DNA of 64,000 nt from Hemileia vastatrix (Eukaryota; Basidiomycota; Pucciniomycetes; Pucciniales; Zaghouaniaceae): contig JASXTE010000002.1 of NCBI GenBank assembly GCA_030280995.1, positions 7,857,683 to 7,921,682 on the forward strand, given 5' to 3'. Positions 12,098-22,713 of the stretch are shown here, one piece after another. Numbering within the stretch: the first letter of the stretch is position 1; each line of letters opens with the position of its first letter. The notes beneath the pieces were generated by a model. It did not search any database, was not told where the DNA came from, and was given only the letters and a program-made list of their open reading frames with translations. The translations under genes and the position numbers were made by a program.

Positions 12098-12748
12098 TAA
12101 AGCTTTTGATCCAGTATTATTTTTGAGAGTCAGAGAGGTTGGCTTTATCACTGGCAGAGACAACAAAAAAAGGAAAAAACTATCAGTGAAAATAGGAAAA
12201 AAAATGACAAAAAAAGAAAAAACAAAACCAAACAAATATTATCTTACCAATGAAAGAAAACCAGGAACCAATAGTGGGTGGAAGAAAGGGGTGAGGATGG
12301 TGAGGATGGTGAGGAAGGGGCTGATACAATCAAAAGGATTGATAAGTGGATGAGGTGGATGGGTGGAGTGAAAACTGGGTAGGGAAGACCAGAAAAAATT
12401 ATTAGTGAAAATAGGAAAAATACAACAAAAAAGAAAAAAAAAACAAATATTATCTTACCAATGAAAAAAACCAGGTGCCAGTAGTGGTGGAAGAGAGGGG
12501 TGAGGATGGTGAGGAAGGGGTTGATACAATAAAAAGGATAGATGAGTGAATGAGGTGGATGGGAGGGGGGAAACCTGGGTAGGGGAGAACTGGTGGCAGC
12601 ATGGTGGTGTGGATTGATTTTAGACTTGTCTCCAAAATTTGACAGATCTGTAATAAATTTCAGATATGTCAGTCTCTGTCAGTCAAAAATTCTGTGCCTA
12701 ACTCACCCTTTTGTTGTCTTGCTGCACCAAGAGTTGCCAATATGGCTG
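12098..12748 (-). repeat. Right long terminal inverted repeat of the mariner-like element
   Basis: Mirror of 8123-8755 with scattered substitutions and small indels. It holds the same duplicated block with GGTAAGAT donors facing inward on the minus strand, and the same short frame (MLPPVLPYPGF) starting near 12602. Its inner end lies at AAAGCTTTTGATCCAGTATT. Confidence 0.8.
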
Positions 12749-13427
12749 TATTTCAAAAAAGTATCCTATCTTTTTGCTTCCCTTTCCTGGCCAAAAATAT
12801 GGGTTTAGGATACTTGGATTGGGCTTTTGGAACTTAATACTGACACAATACAATGCATGTTTCTCATCATCAAGTTCTACTTAAGACTGATGATATAGCA
12901 GTCAATGACACCCTCAGGGTTTTCTCCAAAGCATTTCATCCAGTTTATGGCTTTTGAAGATATCTTCATAATGTTACAGATATGCTATTATCAATCATGA
13001 ACACAGGAGGAAAGTGGGAATTCAGTAATACACACCCAAATTTGGGTAGGGAGGATGGGTGGGGTGGGCAGATAGAATTTATTTTACAAGGTAAAGGCCA
13101 GAAATCAAGGCATTCTAAAGCAAAACCTGAAAAGCTTGCGGGTTTCTCATCTACAATCTCCCCAGCCAAAAAATGAGTTTAGGTCGCTTTTGTGAGGGAA
13201 TAAGTGCAAGAAAACCGCAAGATTTTTCAGTTTAGCTGTAACACCAGAAAAAAAACCTGGAATCTGTTAGCAGGTTCCTATCTATGACTGAACTATGGTA
13301 GTTCAATTGGGGGAAGGCACCTGTCAGGCAGGTGCCAACATTTTTTTCCTAGTGTCAGGACCAAAAAGACCTAAAGTTAGGATCCATTATTTTAAAACAT
13401 ATGACTTGATGACCAAACAATCATGGG
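12749..13427. other. MITE remnants, no gene
   Basis: Segments such as AAAAATATGGGTTTAGG (about 12794) and AATGAGTTTAGG..CAGTTTAGCTGTA (13170-13243) resemble the interior and ends of the 6616-6735 MITE. They look like remains of one or two related elements. I could not fix their boundaries, and nothing codes here. Confidence 0.35.
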
Positions 13428-13597
13428 TGGAGTGAGCTGTAATTCTTGTGTTTCAACATCTTCCTGTCGGCATCTAATGTGAAAACCCATTTACCTCCAA
13501 TGACATTTTTATCTTTTGGCAATGGTACAAGATCCCAAAAATCATTGTTTAGTAAATGTTCCATTTATTTTTGAAATGCTTGTTTCCAATAGGGGGT
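13428..13597 (-). pseudogene. Ty1/copia reverse-transcriptase fragment
   Basis: On the minus strand a frame reads YWKQAFQK, a stop, MEHLLNNDFWDLVPLPKD, then KNVIGGKWVFTLDADRK. This is the characteristic start of the copia RT domain (W..A...E...L..N..W.LVPLP...NVIG.KWVF). Only about 55 residues survive. The upstream end abuts the palindromic repeat at 13597, which seems to have inserted in or beside it. No other part of this copia element was found in the window. Confidence 0.7.
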
Positions 13598-13795
13598 ATC
13601 AATGTTCAGGGATCCAAAATTAGGGACCAGGAATTTTTTTCCCAGGATCAGACATTATTAATTGTGGAAGATTCTTATCCACTAGCCCTGGGGCTAGTGG
13701 ATAAGGAATCCACAATAATGCATTATCCTGCCTCTTATACCCCAATTTCCATTACTAATTCCTGATCCCAAACTTATCACATCCATGATTGATTT
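13597..13795. repeat. Palindrome-containing dispersed repeat, copy 2
   Basis: Inverted relative to copy 1 at 1-211. It contains TTATCCACTAGCCC and GGGCTAGTGGATAA back to back around 13678-13703. One end, TAGGGGGTATCAATG, lies directly against the copia RT fragment. About 90% of positions match copy 1 by eye. No coding potential. Confidence 0.65.
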
Positions 13796-15083
13796 GTAAG
13801 AAAGTCACATGACATATAATTGCGGATGCCATCCTTATGTATCTCGTCACTCTATGATACTTAATTTTGGTGGCAAACACATAACATTTTTTTCTATCTA
13901 CACACCCCATCTGCTCATTTGGTGAAAAATTCCCACTTCCCACTTATCACCTAAACCTTCTACTGACAACCTTTTCTACCGACAATATTGAAGCATCTCT
14001 AGACTAGGAAGAAACTTCACTCAGCTATGAATGCCATCACTCTATTTTTAGCTTCTGACTCTGACTCTGACTCTGGGTTGGAAGACACTTTAGCTTATAT
14101 GTCTTTTCAATGATCTTTATGAAGAAGAGGATCCCAGACCTGAACCAGCTCTCCCCTCCCTTGAATCACAAAACATTCTTTCAACCAGCATATGCTCTGT
14201 CATTATGCCAACCACCCTCCAACATTTTAAAACAAAACCCTTTTAATTTTTTTTTCATACTCTCTAAATGTTCAACTTCTGTGCTTTATTAACTTGGTTT
14301 GGCATTTTTGTTTTTTGAATATTCATTTTTATTTTGAATTTACGCTGAATGTCTCTCTTTTGGATGTCTCATTTGTTTTCATTCACCAGCTCAACATGAA
14401 ATTGCATATTTTCTGCAATTGCATGATTTTTCACTGTTTCTTTTTTCATTCATCCCTCATATCCTTTTCATCTTCTCCTCCAACATCCCTCAAACAATTT
14501 GATTTCATTTATTTTCTCTTCTCATCTCTCCAGGTAAGTCATTTTATTCTTTTTTTGATTTTTTGATTGCTAATTATATATTTTTTTTGTTTTTTTTCTG
14601 TTTTTTTATTTTTTGTATCTAAATTTTTTTTGTAAGTGTTTATTTTTGATTTCAATGGTAAAATTCACCTTTTTTTCTCTTCCTCTTTACTTTCTTTTCT
14701 AGCTCTATCACCCTACTCTTCATCCCTCCTTGGCATGGTCATTATCCCCCCTTTCCCCTATTTTACTTTTTTTTGGCTCCATGTCATTAAAACACATTAA
14801 AACACATTCATTGCACATTCTTTATGCATTTCACTTACTCAATATTCAATTTCTCCCAAATTCCAACATCAATCTTTCTCACTCTATTTTTCCTACTTTT
14901 CAATCAAGGTAATTTCATCTCCTTTTTTTCATGCCTATATGATATCTCATTCCTTCTATGATAATTTAATACTTATATATATGTATAGCTCTTCTCTGGA
15001 TAGCAGTGACCTTATTAAACTCTTGTTCTCATCTCCATTACCATTTTTCAAGTTTTTGAAAAATTTTGAAAATCAGACTCAAA
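13796..15083. other. Gene-free, pyrimidine-rich interval
   Basis: Mostly T- and CT-rich on the plus strand, with a short CTGACT microsatellite near 14053. Several short open frames occur but have low-complexity composition and no recognisable content. No repeat boundaries identified. Confidence 0.3.
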
Positions 15084-15440
15084 ATTAGGGTTAGGTTTTC
15101 GAATAGAATGTCCTTTTAACTGAAGATTTTCCTGAAGGCTACCTTTCATTTCCAACAAACAGATTTGAATTTGGTTCAGTGGTTGCTGAGATATTAACCA
15201 TTAAGTTTGAGCCTTTTTTTCCAAAATCAATTTTTTTTTATTTCATGTTTTTATGTAACAAATTAGGGTTATGTTTATTTAAATCACATGTCCTTTAACT
15301 GAAGATTCTCTTGAAGCCTATCTCTCATTTACCATAAACAGATTTTAATTTTGTTCATTGGTTGCTGAGATATTGACCTTTAAAGTTGAGCCTTTTTTTC
15401 CAAATATCACATAATTTATTTCGTGTTTTTATATTGCATA
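15084..15440. repeat. Two-copy tandem repeat, period 178 bp
   Basis: Unit 1 starts ATTAGGG at 15084 and unit 2 at 15262. Both contain ACTGAAGATT, a TTTCATTT-type block, AAACAGATTT and GGTTGCTGAGATATT, then TTGAGCCTTTTTTTCCAAA. The units have diverged noticeably, so the duplication is not recent. Function unknown. Confidence 0.6.
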
Positions 15441-15524
15441 ATTAGAGAATTAGGCTTCTGAAACTCTTATCTGATGATTATCTAGGATTTTATCTCCCAA
15501 AGCTTAGGATTACTCAATTATTTC

Positions 15525-15863
15525 TTGGCCAATTTCTTGAAAAAATTACATTATGGTTTTCATAACAAGATTTATACTGATAAGAATGACACCAATTTTC
15601 TTACTTTAGGGATTTTCTCTTATATTAATCCTATTACTGAACAACATATTCCTTCCCCAGCTAAAATAAAAGGTCATGTGTTATACTTTATGGATAATAA
15701 CAGTATAATAAATTTTGGATTGGGAACTGGAATCATCAAAACTATTTGGAACTCTTCTCAGGATCCTCACCAAATGACCAAAGCTCCACCTGTCTTGGAA
15801 TCTTGTCAAAAGTTCACACATTTCAGATGCTATTTTCAAATCAGTCAAAACTTAATCCACTGA
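15525..15863 (+). CDS. Hypothetical protein fragment, unrecognised
   Basis: A plus-strand frame of about 110 codons stays open in sequence where stops are frequent. It can be extended slightly upstream without an ATG, so it is probably an exon or remnant and not a full gene. The composition looks protein-like (HIPSPAKIKGHVLYFMD, INFGLGTGIIKTIWNSS). I do not recognise a family. It lies about 0.8 kb from the Myb/SANT-type relic on the other strand and may be part of the same transposon (weak inference). Confidence 0.3.
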   Translation: MANFLKKLHYGFHNKIYTDKNDTNFLTLGIFSYINPITEQHIPSPAKIKGHVLYFMDNNSIINFGLGTGIIKTIWNSSQDPHQMTKAPPVLESCQKFTHFRCYFQISQNLIH

Positions 15864-16664
15864 ATAAACAAGGTAAAAAAAGAAGGTGAATTAAACAGAT
15901 ATAAAAAAACTTTATGTAGATCAAAAAAGTATTGGGATGAGTAGAGTCATCAAATATTTTTTATTTTTTCATATATTTTTTATAAATTACTCTTATATTT
16001 CAAAGTCCTGGAATAAATTAATGGGCCAACAACCCTATTTTGTATAAATGGGAATCATGACAGAATTTATTTGTTTCATGAGGTTCCTCAGCCTACACTT
16101 GTGGAAAGTCCCAAAAATTTGTTTCTAGATGTATCCACATTTTGGCTAGAGGAATTGTCATTAATTTTAAACTAGGGAAATTGACATATATTAGTTGTTT
16201 ATATATTAATTTATGTAATTATATTAAAATTTTGGTGATTTTCACCCCTTACTTTAATAAAATGCAGGGGAGGGTATTGCCAAATTTTCAAATCTGACAT
16301 GTGAAATTGATGACTTAGAAAAATTTTGATGATACCCACCCGGAGGGTATTGCTAATATTTTAAAACAGATATAGAGTTTTTTTTGACTTAGCTGTATTT
16401 AGAAAATTAAATTTAATGATTTGAATGTCAAGAAGAAAAAATGTATGAGTTTTTCAATTTTTTCAAAAAAAAATTATCTGGAATCAAGACCTTTAAAAAG
16501 TCAGCACATATGAAATTATCACCAAAAAGAAATAAAACAAAAAAAATTATTTAACCAAACAAACAAATAATCTAAAATGTTGCAATAAAATGTTTCACAT
16601 CTCAGTGAGGAGTGTGTGCCAAGGATTGATTATTAGCTTTAATGCATTCTATCAAGAAAACTTT

Positions 16665-17733
16665 CTAAACAAAATAAAAAAAATAGTTATCAAAAATTTT
16701 CATTAAGCATTCATTTTCCTCAATAGATATATTAGCTTTAACACATTCTCTCAAGAAATCTTTCTTTTTTGAACCATCTTCAAGTTGATACTTGAGTTTC
16801 ATTTGATCCAATAGGAAATTGTACTTAAGAGCCTTCTCCTCTTTCTTCATCTCAAAATTCTTCTCCTCCAAGTCATGTGCCCTCTCATCCCTCTTTAAAG
16901 AAAGCTTGAATTTCTTCTCCTCCAAGTCTTGTACCCTTTCATCTCTCTGTAAAGAAAGCTCAAATTTCTTCTCCTCCAAGTCATGTGCCCTATCATCCCT
17001 TTGTAAAGAGAGCTTGTATTGTTTCTTTTGAAAGTTGAGAGTATCTCTTGCGAATTCAACTTTACCTAGAGCAAAAAGGAATATAAACAAAAGAAAAGAA
17101 AATCTCACTTAATTATTAAGAGGTATGCTATCACATACCAGATTCATGTCTCTCCAGAAAATCATCAATGGAATAAAAAGGGGTTTGGGAAAAACTATCC
17201 CTGCTTTGCTGTCTTTGACTGTTGAAATTTAAAGTAGTTGATGGTCTTTGCTTTATTTTGGAGGTAAAATTTCACTTTTCATCATTGATGCTAGCTTCAG
17301 ACTAACTTTCTTGATGATCCTGGGTTTTTTCATTAGCCTTTTTAGAAATAAAAAAATAAAACAACTAGACAAGAAATAAAAACTTGCTGGAGTGGGATCA
17401 TGTTTGTTTATATCACCAGAAGGATCTATTGGAAAGCTATCTAGACTCATTTAATTTAGAACAGGGGAGGCTTGAGTGAAGCAAGAGGATGGGAAAAGAT
17501 TTGTTTTGAAATCATGTTTAGAGTTAGAATCTTCAACATACAACATGTTGGAAGGATTAAAATCAGCTCGCTCTCCAAAAATAGCATCCATATCTTTAAA
17601 GTATGGTCATAGAGATTCAAGTTTATCATCTATGGATTTTATGGCCTTACAGATATCAATGTTGGTAATACCAAAACCAGTAGAAAATGAAAGAGTCTTT
17701 GCCTTCTTGTATCACAGGAGAAAAAAACAGTGA
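16665..17733 (-). pseudogene. Myb/SANT-type transposon accessory protein, C-terminal part, decayed
   Basis: The minus-strand reading starts near YKKAKTLSFSTGFGITNIDI. A stop follows, then PYFKDMDAIFGERADF, a second stop at about 17450, SLDSFPIDPSGDINK, an intron-like gap, MKKPRIIKKVSLKLAS and a coiled coil ending ENECLMKIF. Order and motifs (T.FG, CPYF..MD.IFG, a basic patch resembling RP.G.KKAK, then a Lys/Glu-rich coiled coil) match the C-terminal half of Myb/SANT or NAM-C-like proteins carried by fungal and plant DNA transposons. The N-terminal DNA-binding domain is not visible. It has at least two stops. Confidence 0.5.
16850..17030 (-). repeat. 54-bp tandem repeat encoding a coiled coil
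   Basis: Three successive units translate as variants of LSLQRDERAHDLEEKKFE, an 18-residue repeat, within the Myb/SANT-type relic. The units differ by a few substitutions that keep the heptad-like charge pattern. This is an in-frame minisatellite that lengthens a coiled coil. Confidence 0.7.
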
Positions 17734-19559
17734 ACTAGACGTCTAGCTGTTTTTTTGGTCCTTGTTCAAGCCCTGGTTGTGATTCTGCTCAATACCTTGG
17801 AGTGACCTTGGTTGAGCTCATCCCCTTTCACTTTCTGTCAACATTCACTCGTTTACTCACTTACACACTCACTTCTTTTCATTCTCCCTTTCTTGCTTGT
17901 TCACTCCCTTTTTTCTTGCCCCCTTCCCCTTGTAATTGTTTGCTTGATCTTTCCTTTTTTTTTCTGCCTTCTTTCTCTATATCTCTTTTACTTATCTGTT
18001 GCCTCCCTTGCTCTTCTGCTTACTTGTTCACCCCTTCTCTGTTTTTTTTATCTACGCATTCCCACTCCCTCTCTTCTTCCACTAGCACAGGTGTATCAAG
18101 CTCCACTCCATGCCTGTTAGTACTCTTTCAAAAATTTCAATTATTAAATCACTGATCATTGTTATGATTTTTTCAAACATTGACGGTCCCACTCATCATT
18201 TTCATTTCTTTTTTTGACACTCTTGCTGTTATATTAGTTAGTATATCATGTGAATATATACTTGTTACCACAATTCACCAGCTCATGTGTTTTTAAAAGT
18301 TCTTTTGCTAATCCTATTTCATGTTTCCAGCTTTACCAACATGATCTTATCCATTATTTAAAATACCACCTGACATGTATCCCTTCTAAAATTTTCTATG
18401 ATTGCCTTGAAATTTTATTTCCCTAAAATTTAGTTGTCGAATGTTTTAAAATTTATTCAAACTTAGCCAAGGCATATATCACTGTCTCTGGGCTCAGGTC
18501 AGTGTGCAAAGCCTTGTTTCCATATCTTTTAAGTTCATACCAAATTGTATGAAATTGGCTTTTTGCAAGTTTGACAAGTAACAAGGTGTTGCTAAATAAG
18601 TTTCTTTGAAGTAGTCATTATTGTACTTTGTAAAATATTTAAGATACAAATAAAAATATTGATGAAGCACGTTAAATAATAAGTTAAGCAATCAGTAACC
18701 TTCCACTGACACTCCTCACAATTTTCTTGCAACACTGCTATCCTCAGGCAACTGAAAAAGACATTTCAACTTCATCAGAATGCTGAATTACGAAAATGAG
18801 TCAAGATAGAGAATTCTAACTAATTTTTGTTGCACAATCAATTGAAACAGGTAAAAACCTACAGATAATGAAATTTCAAAACTCTAAATGCCCTTTGATT
18901 CAGCAACTTTTTGAGCTTGACCTGACCATTGATCTTTTGGTAAGAAAGTCATTGAATTTTTGATAGCTCTTCACGGTTTAAGTTTTTAAGTTATGGGGAT
19001 GATGGATAGTATATATAACTTAAGGTAAGAATAAATCAATATATATATATATATGTGTGTGTGTGTGCGTGTAAGGACTATTGTTGCAAAGTAATAAGAT
19101 TTGCAAGAGCTACAGAGGATCTTCAGTGAGGGTCCAAAGTTTAAAAGATGAAGATGAAGATGGGGGCGGGTGAAAGTGGGAACGGAGGATATAAGAATAA
19201 GCTAACTTGGAGGCTAAGTGAAGAATAAGTTCCATTTTTTTACATAAATAAAAAGAATTAGTAGCCAACTCCAAAGAGTTTTCATCTTTCACAACCATTG
19301 ACTTACAATGCTCGCTATTTTATGTGTGGCCTACAATTATGTTGTCCAAAGCGGCATTGGCATCTATATTAAAACAATCTGTGATTGAGCATATTCTCTC
19401 AGGGAGAAAGTTGGGTTTTGCCACATCTAGGGCCAGGTGGAATATAAAAAATGTAAAACAACATTCATTATTCAATGAACTTATCAAGAGGATATTCAAC
19501 TTGAACACACCTGAATTATCCATAAACTGTGAACAAATTTGTTTTTAAAAGGAACATAA
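17734..19559. other. Gene-free interval, CT-rich then AT-rich
   Basis: 17800-18120 is strongly pyrimidine-rich, giving two overlapping low-complexity frames that I do not regard as genes. The remainder is AT-rich without recognised coding content. A TA/TG microsatellite lies near 19040. Confidence 0.3.
19040..19073. repeat. AT/GT dinucleotide microsatellite
   Basis: About nine TA units followed by about six GT units with one GC interruption. Simple sequence repeat, non-coding. Confidence 0.8.
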
Positions 19560-20075
19560 CCTTAGCAAAAAAGAATGGATTTTTGGCAATCCTGCCAGCC
19601 CTAAGATCAGGAAAAAGTTGAATCAAGAAATGTGGGTTGCCAGCTGCTTTGAGCCAAAGTTCACCTACTGAGTCAAATGTAGTATTTTTAAGATGATGAA
19701 ATTCTGCGAGTTGATAGATATATGACAGTTGCGATTCATTAGAAAGAAGTTTGGCATCTGATGGTCCTTTAGGAATCTGGTTGGAATGCCTAGACCTCGC
19801 ATGACTTGTTAGATGACGGAGAGCAGTGTAGTGTCTATTGGCCAGTGCAGTCATCTCAGAAAGTTTGTTGTTTTAAAGAAGAGCTTCGGCTTGTGAAATT
19901 AGAATCTTTGATAGTAGTGCTTGTGCTGAGTCTTTACCAATGAGCACTATTTGAGTTCGAACAAGGGCTTTGTCATAATCATCACCTGCAGGATTGACTC
20001 TAGATTCAAAATCTCATGCAATTCTCAACTCAGTTTGTATTGAACTAGGATGTATTAAAAATTTCAGGTTAGCCA
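19560..20075 (-). pseudogene. Fragment resembling a VPS3/VPS39-like (CORVET/HOPS) gene
   Basis: A minus-strand frame from MANLKFLIHPSSIQTE runs about 165 codons with one TGA (after ELRIA) and one TAA (after AEALL). It ends in FDSVGELWLKAAGNPHFLI then QLFPDLRAG. The pattern F....L......DP..LI.LFPDL is typical of the alpha-solenoid region of Vps39/TGFBRAP1/Vps3 tethering proteins, which act in endosome-vacuole fusion. Assignment rests on that motif alone. No intact upstream or downstream exons are visible, so this is a captured or degraded fragment, not a gene. Confidence 0.35.
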
Positions 20076-20939
20076 TTTGGGTGATGATTATTTTTAATCC
20101 TTTGCTATTTGAGTGAAGTGCAATTAGTCGGTGTTTTCATCTTTTTAATTTTTGGTTCTACAATCTTACCCAGCTAGGGCCATGAAGGGAACACCATAGA
20201 GGTAAAAGCAAGTTTACAGGTGGTTTAAGTAGTTACCATACTAGACAAGTGATCGGCAAAATTAATATTAATTTCAGCCTGGAAGCTATGGAGGGAGTTG
20301 GAGATTGCGGGAAATCTCTTGATGGAATAACTGTTGTTGGCGATACCTAGCTGCTCATAAAAAAATTATTGATGTCTTTCTTGAGGCAGAAGGAGGTTGT
20401 CTCTTCAAACCACTACCACTCGCTGTGTCTTCTTAATAGCCTATCACAACCAAAATAAAATTACACATGTGACGAGCTCCAAACAAATCAGTGATTATAA
20501 AATTATTTAAGTACAGCCAGAAAAAAAGTTTAATGTGCATAATCCAATGTCAGCCCCACGTCTTCCCCCATGAAGGAAGGCACAGATTGGCCTTGGCCTT
20601 GATCTCCGGAAGCAAGAACTTCATTATTTGAATCAAGTCAAGGAATGGAGAAATCTTCAGGATTGATGCCCAAGTCCTAACTCTGGCTAGCTACATCTTG
20701 TCTCATTTCTTTCTTGTTTCCCTTTCTTCCTTTTCTTCTCGGAATTGCCTTTGCTAACCAACTGAATGTATATAGTTATATATTTTACTCTGATCCTATC
20801 ATGCGAGTAGCTTCATGCTCTTATGGGCGAGAGATCCTACAAATAAATAAATAAATGTCCAAGTCAGGGTCAGGGTCAGGGGGATATGGAGGAATAGTGA
20901 TACAAGTTATTAAAGAGGCTAGTTGGATTGATGGGATCA
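20076..20939. other. Relic sequence between two gene fragments
   Basis: No recognised gene. A TA-flanked CAGCCA motif at 20514 could be the left end of an element whose right end is at 21237, but the two ends share only six to eight bases, so I do not call it. Confidence 0.25.
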
Positions 20940-21158
20940 TTAAACTAAATCAGCAAGTAGTAAGTGCTTTAGATTTGAAAGATGAGGGGAGTGAAATATT
21001 CTGAATAAGTACTTGGTTGGCAAAGGAGTAGACTTGGATGGTAGCATTCGACACTTGCACTCACTAAACAATTGAATTTGAATGCCACCTCCAAGCATTG
21101 CATCAAATGATTTACTTTCGGTTGTTATCATCAATACCTTTTGTAAATTGATAGGCAC
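20940..21158 (-). pseudogene. DMC1/RAD51-like recombinase exon fragment
   Basis: A minus-strand frame reads INLQKVLMITTESKSFDAML then GGGIQ, after which similarity stops. This equals the strand-exchange ATPase block preceding the Walker A motif (V..ITTGSK.FD.LLGGGI), with Glu replacing the usual Gly. The Walker A exon and all other parts are missing. Known role of intact family members: DNA strand invasion in recombination and meiosis. Here it is a non-functional scrap, possibly captured by a transposon. Confidence 0.45.
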
Positions 21159-21299
21159 ATTGGAAGCTTTTTGGTTGCCAAGCTAATCAGATTTCCCACA
21201 TTTTTAGTTTTTTCACAAACCATTTCTAATATGGCTGTACAGGGCAGGTCTAAACAAGGGGAGGGGTGAGCCAAATATGTTGTGGAAAATAGTGATAGG

Positions 21300-22080
21300 C
21301 TGTGAGAGATGAGAAGAGGAGGGCCAAAAATGGAGCGAGGGAGAGTGATAAAATAAAAAAAATGATCAGAAACCCAAACATGATATTAAAAAGATTAAAA
21401 AAAACTTACCAACAAACAAGTATGGGAAAGTGCTAAAACAAAATGGCTGATGTTGGCAGTGCAGGGGCAAAATTGGATTGGGTCATGGTAGATTGAGGAG
21501 GGATGAGCGGAGTCAAATATAGAGAGAGGGAGAGTGATAAAATAAAAAAAAAGATCAGAAAACCAAACATGATATTAAAAAGATTAAAAAAAACTTACCA
21601 ACAAACAAGTATGGGAAAGTGCTAAAACAAAATGGCTGATGTTGGCAGTGCAGGGGCAAAATTGGATTGGGTCACGGTTGTATAGTGTAGACTATCACCT
21701 CTCATTGCTCTGTACGCACATCTATATATATCTATATACATATTAACTAGAACATTCTACTATATTCCCAAACCTTCTCACACATTATCATAGTTTCCCA
21801 TACACTCCCTAACAGGTTGATTGAGGAGGGATGAGCGGGCAATGGTGAGTAAAATATAGAGCGAGGGAGAGTGATAAAATAAAAAAAAAGATCAGAAAAC
21901 CAAACATGATATTAAAATGATTAAAAAAAACTTACCAACGAGAAAGTATGGGAAAGTGCTAAAACAAAATGGCTGATGTTGGCGGGGCAGGAGCAAAATT
22001 GGATTGAGTCAAGGTTGGTTAAGGAGGGATGAGCATGTGATGGCTGTGCATGGTTAATCAGTGAGAGAGGAGCAAGTGAC
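21300..22080. repeat. Three-copy direct repeat, about 190 bp per unit
   Basis: Units begin with GAGAGTGATAAAATAAAA at about 21342, 21532 and 21868. They share CATGATATTAAAA, CTTACCAACAAACAAGTATG, GCTAAAACAAAATGGCTGAT and GGGGCAAAATTGGATTG. A roughly 140-bp unrelated segment (about 21677-21815) separates units 2 and 3. Read on the minus strand, each unit carries a consensus splice donor GGTAAGTTT. The block lies 0.6 kb upstream of the oxygenase gene and could be the subterminal repeats of its carrier element (inference). Confidence 0.65.
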
Positions 22081-22295
22081 GGGTGTGCCCTGAATGTCAA
22101 AATTTAAGGTTATTATTTTTTCTCTGGTGAGTTACTTTGCACTATTTGTCTATAAAGCAACCCTTCTATTACCTCTACAGGCTATTGATTCAGTAAATTA
22201 CATTAATTACCTGCCTGATTTATTAACCCCCATTTCACTTATTACCCTTATTAATTTTGCATTCTGTTATCCCAACTCAAAATAACCTGTCCTCA

Positions 22296-22713
22296 CCCCT
22301 GCACCCAATTACACCCTACACAACCCACATGCTAACGGCTCCAGGCCTGCTCCAATTTTCACAGTAGGTTGATTTAACAATTATAATAATTAACCCAGCC
22401 CAGGGGCACATCCCATCTGTGCTAATTAACTTTTTTGGCCACTAAATTCTTTTTTAAAAATACTTTTCCTACATTTTATTATCTTTTTTACCAGATAATC
22501 TCTACCCCTGTGTCCAATTACACCCTACGCACCCCACAAGTTAATGGCTCTGGGCTTCCTCCATTTTTCACAGTGGGTTGATTTAAAAATTATAAAAATT
22601 AACCCAGCTTGAGGGCACAAGCCATCTGTGCTAGTTAATTTTTTTCACTACCAAATTCTTTAATAATATTTTCCTGACTATTTATTATCTTTTTTCCCAG
22701 ATAATATCCCTTG
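22296..22713 (+). repeat. Two-copy 209-bp tandem repeat ending at the oxygenase start codon
   Basis: Unit 1 begins CCCCTGCACCCAATTACACC at 22296 and unit 2 begins CCCCTGTGTCCAATTACACC at 22505. Both contain GGTTGATTTAA, TTAACCCAGC, GGGCACA, CCATCTGTGCTA and a pyrimidine tract ending CCAG / CCCAG followed by ATAAT. Each copy thus ends in a plausible splice acceptor, and the second copy ends ten bases before the oxygenase ATG. This suggests a 5'-UTR intron and a duplicated leader. Confidence 0.65.

Larger units (their letters stand above)
8123..12748. mobile_element. Tc1/mariner-like DNA transposon with very long inverted repeats
   Basis: The element is bounded by TA duplications (8121-8122 and 12749-12750). 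Both ends start CAGCCATATTGGCAACTCTT and stay alignable for about 640 bp. Between the arms lie a plus-strand transposase relic with DDE motifs and a convergent minus-strand accessory gene relic. Long TIRs and a second gene are unusual for Tc1/mariner, whose TIRs are often under 100 bp. Both genes carry stops or frameshifts, so this copy is not autonomous. Confidence 0.85.

Noticed and set aside
17802..18155. Two overlapping plus-strand frames rich in Leu, Ser and Phe that look membrane-like
   Set aside because: They arise from a CT-rich low-complexity tract, are open in two frames at once, and have no start context or splice evidence.
20514..21237. Candidate TA-flanked transposon carrying the recombinase scrap
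   Set aside because: Only the first six to eight bases of the proposed ends match, too few to call an element; mentioned only as a lead.
21677..21815. Segment separating repeat units 2 and 3, considered as a MITE
   Set aside because: No terminal inverted repeat or target duplication could be found.
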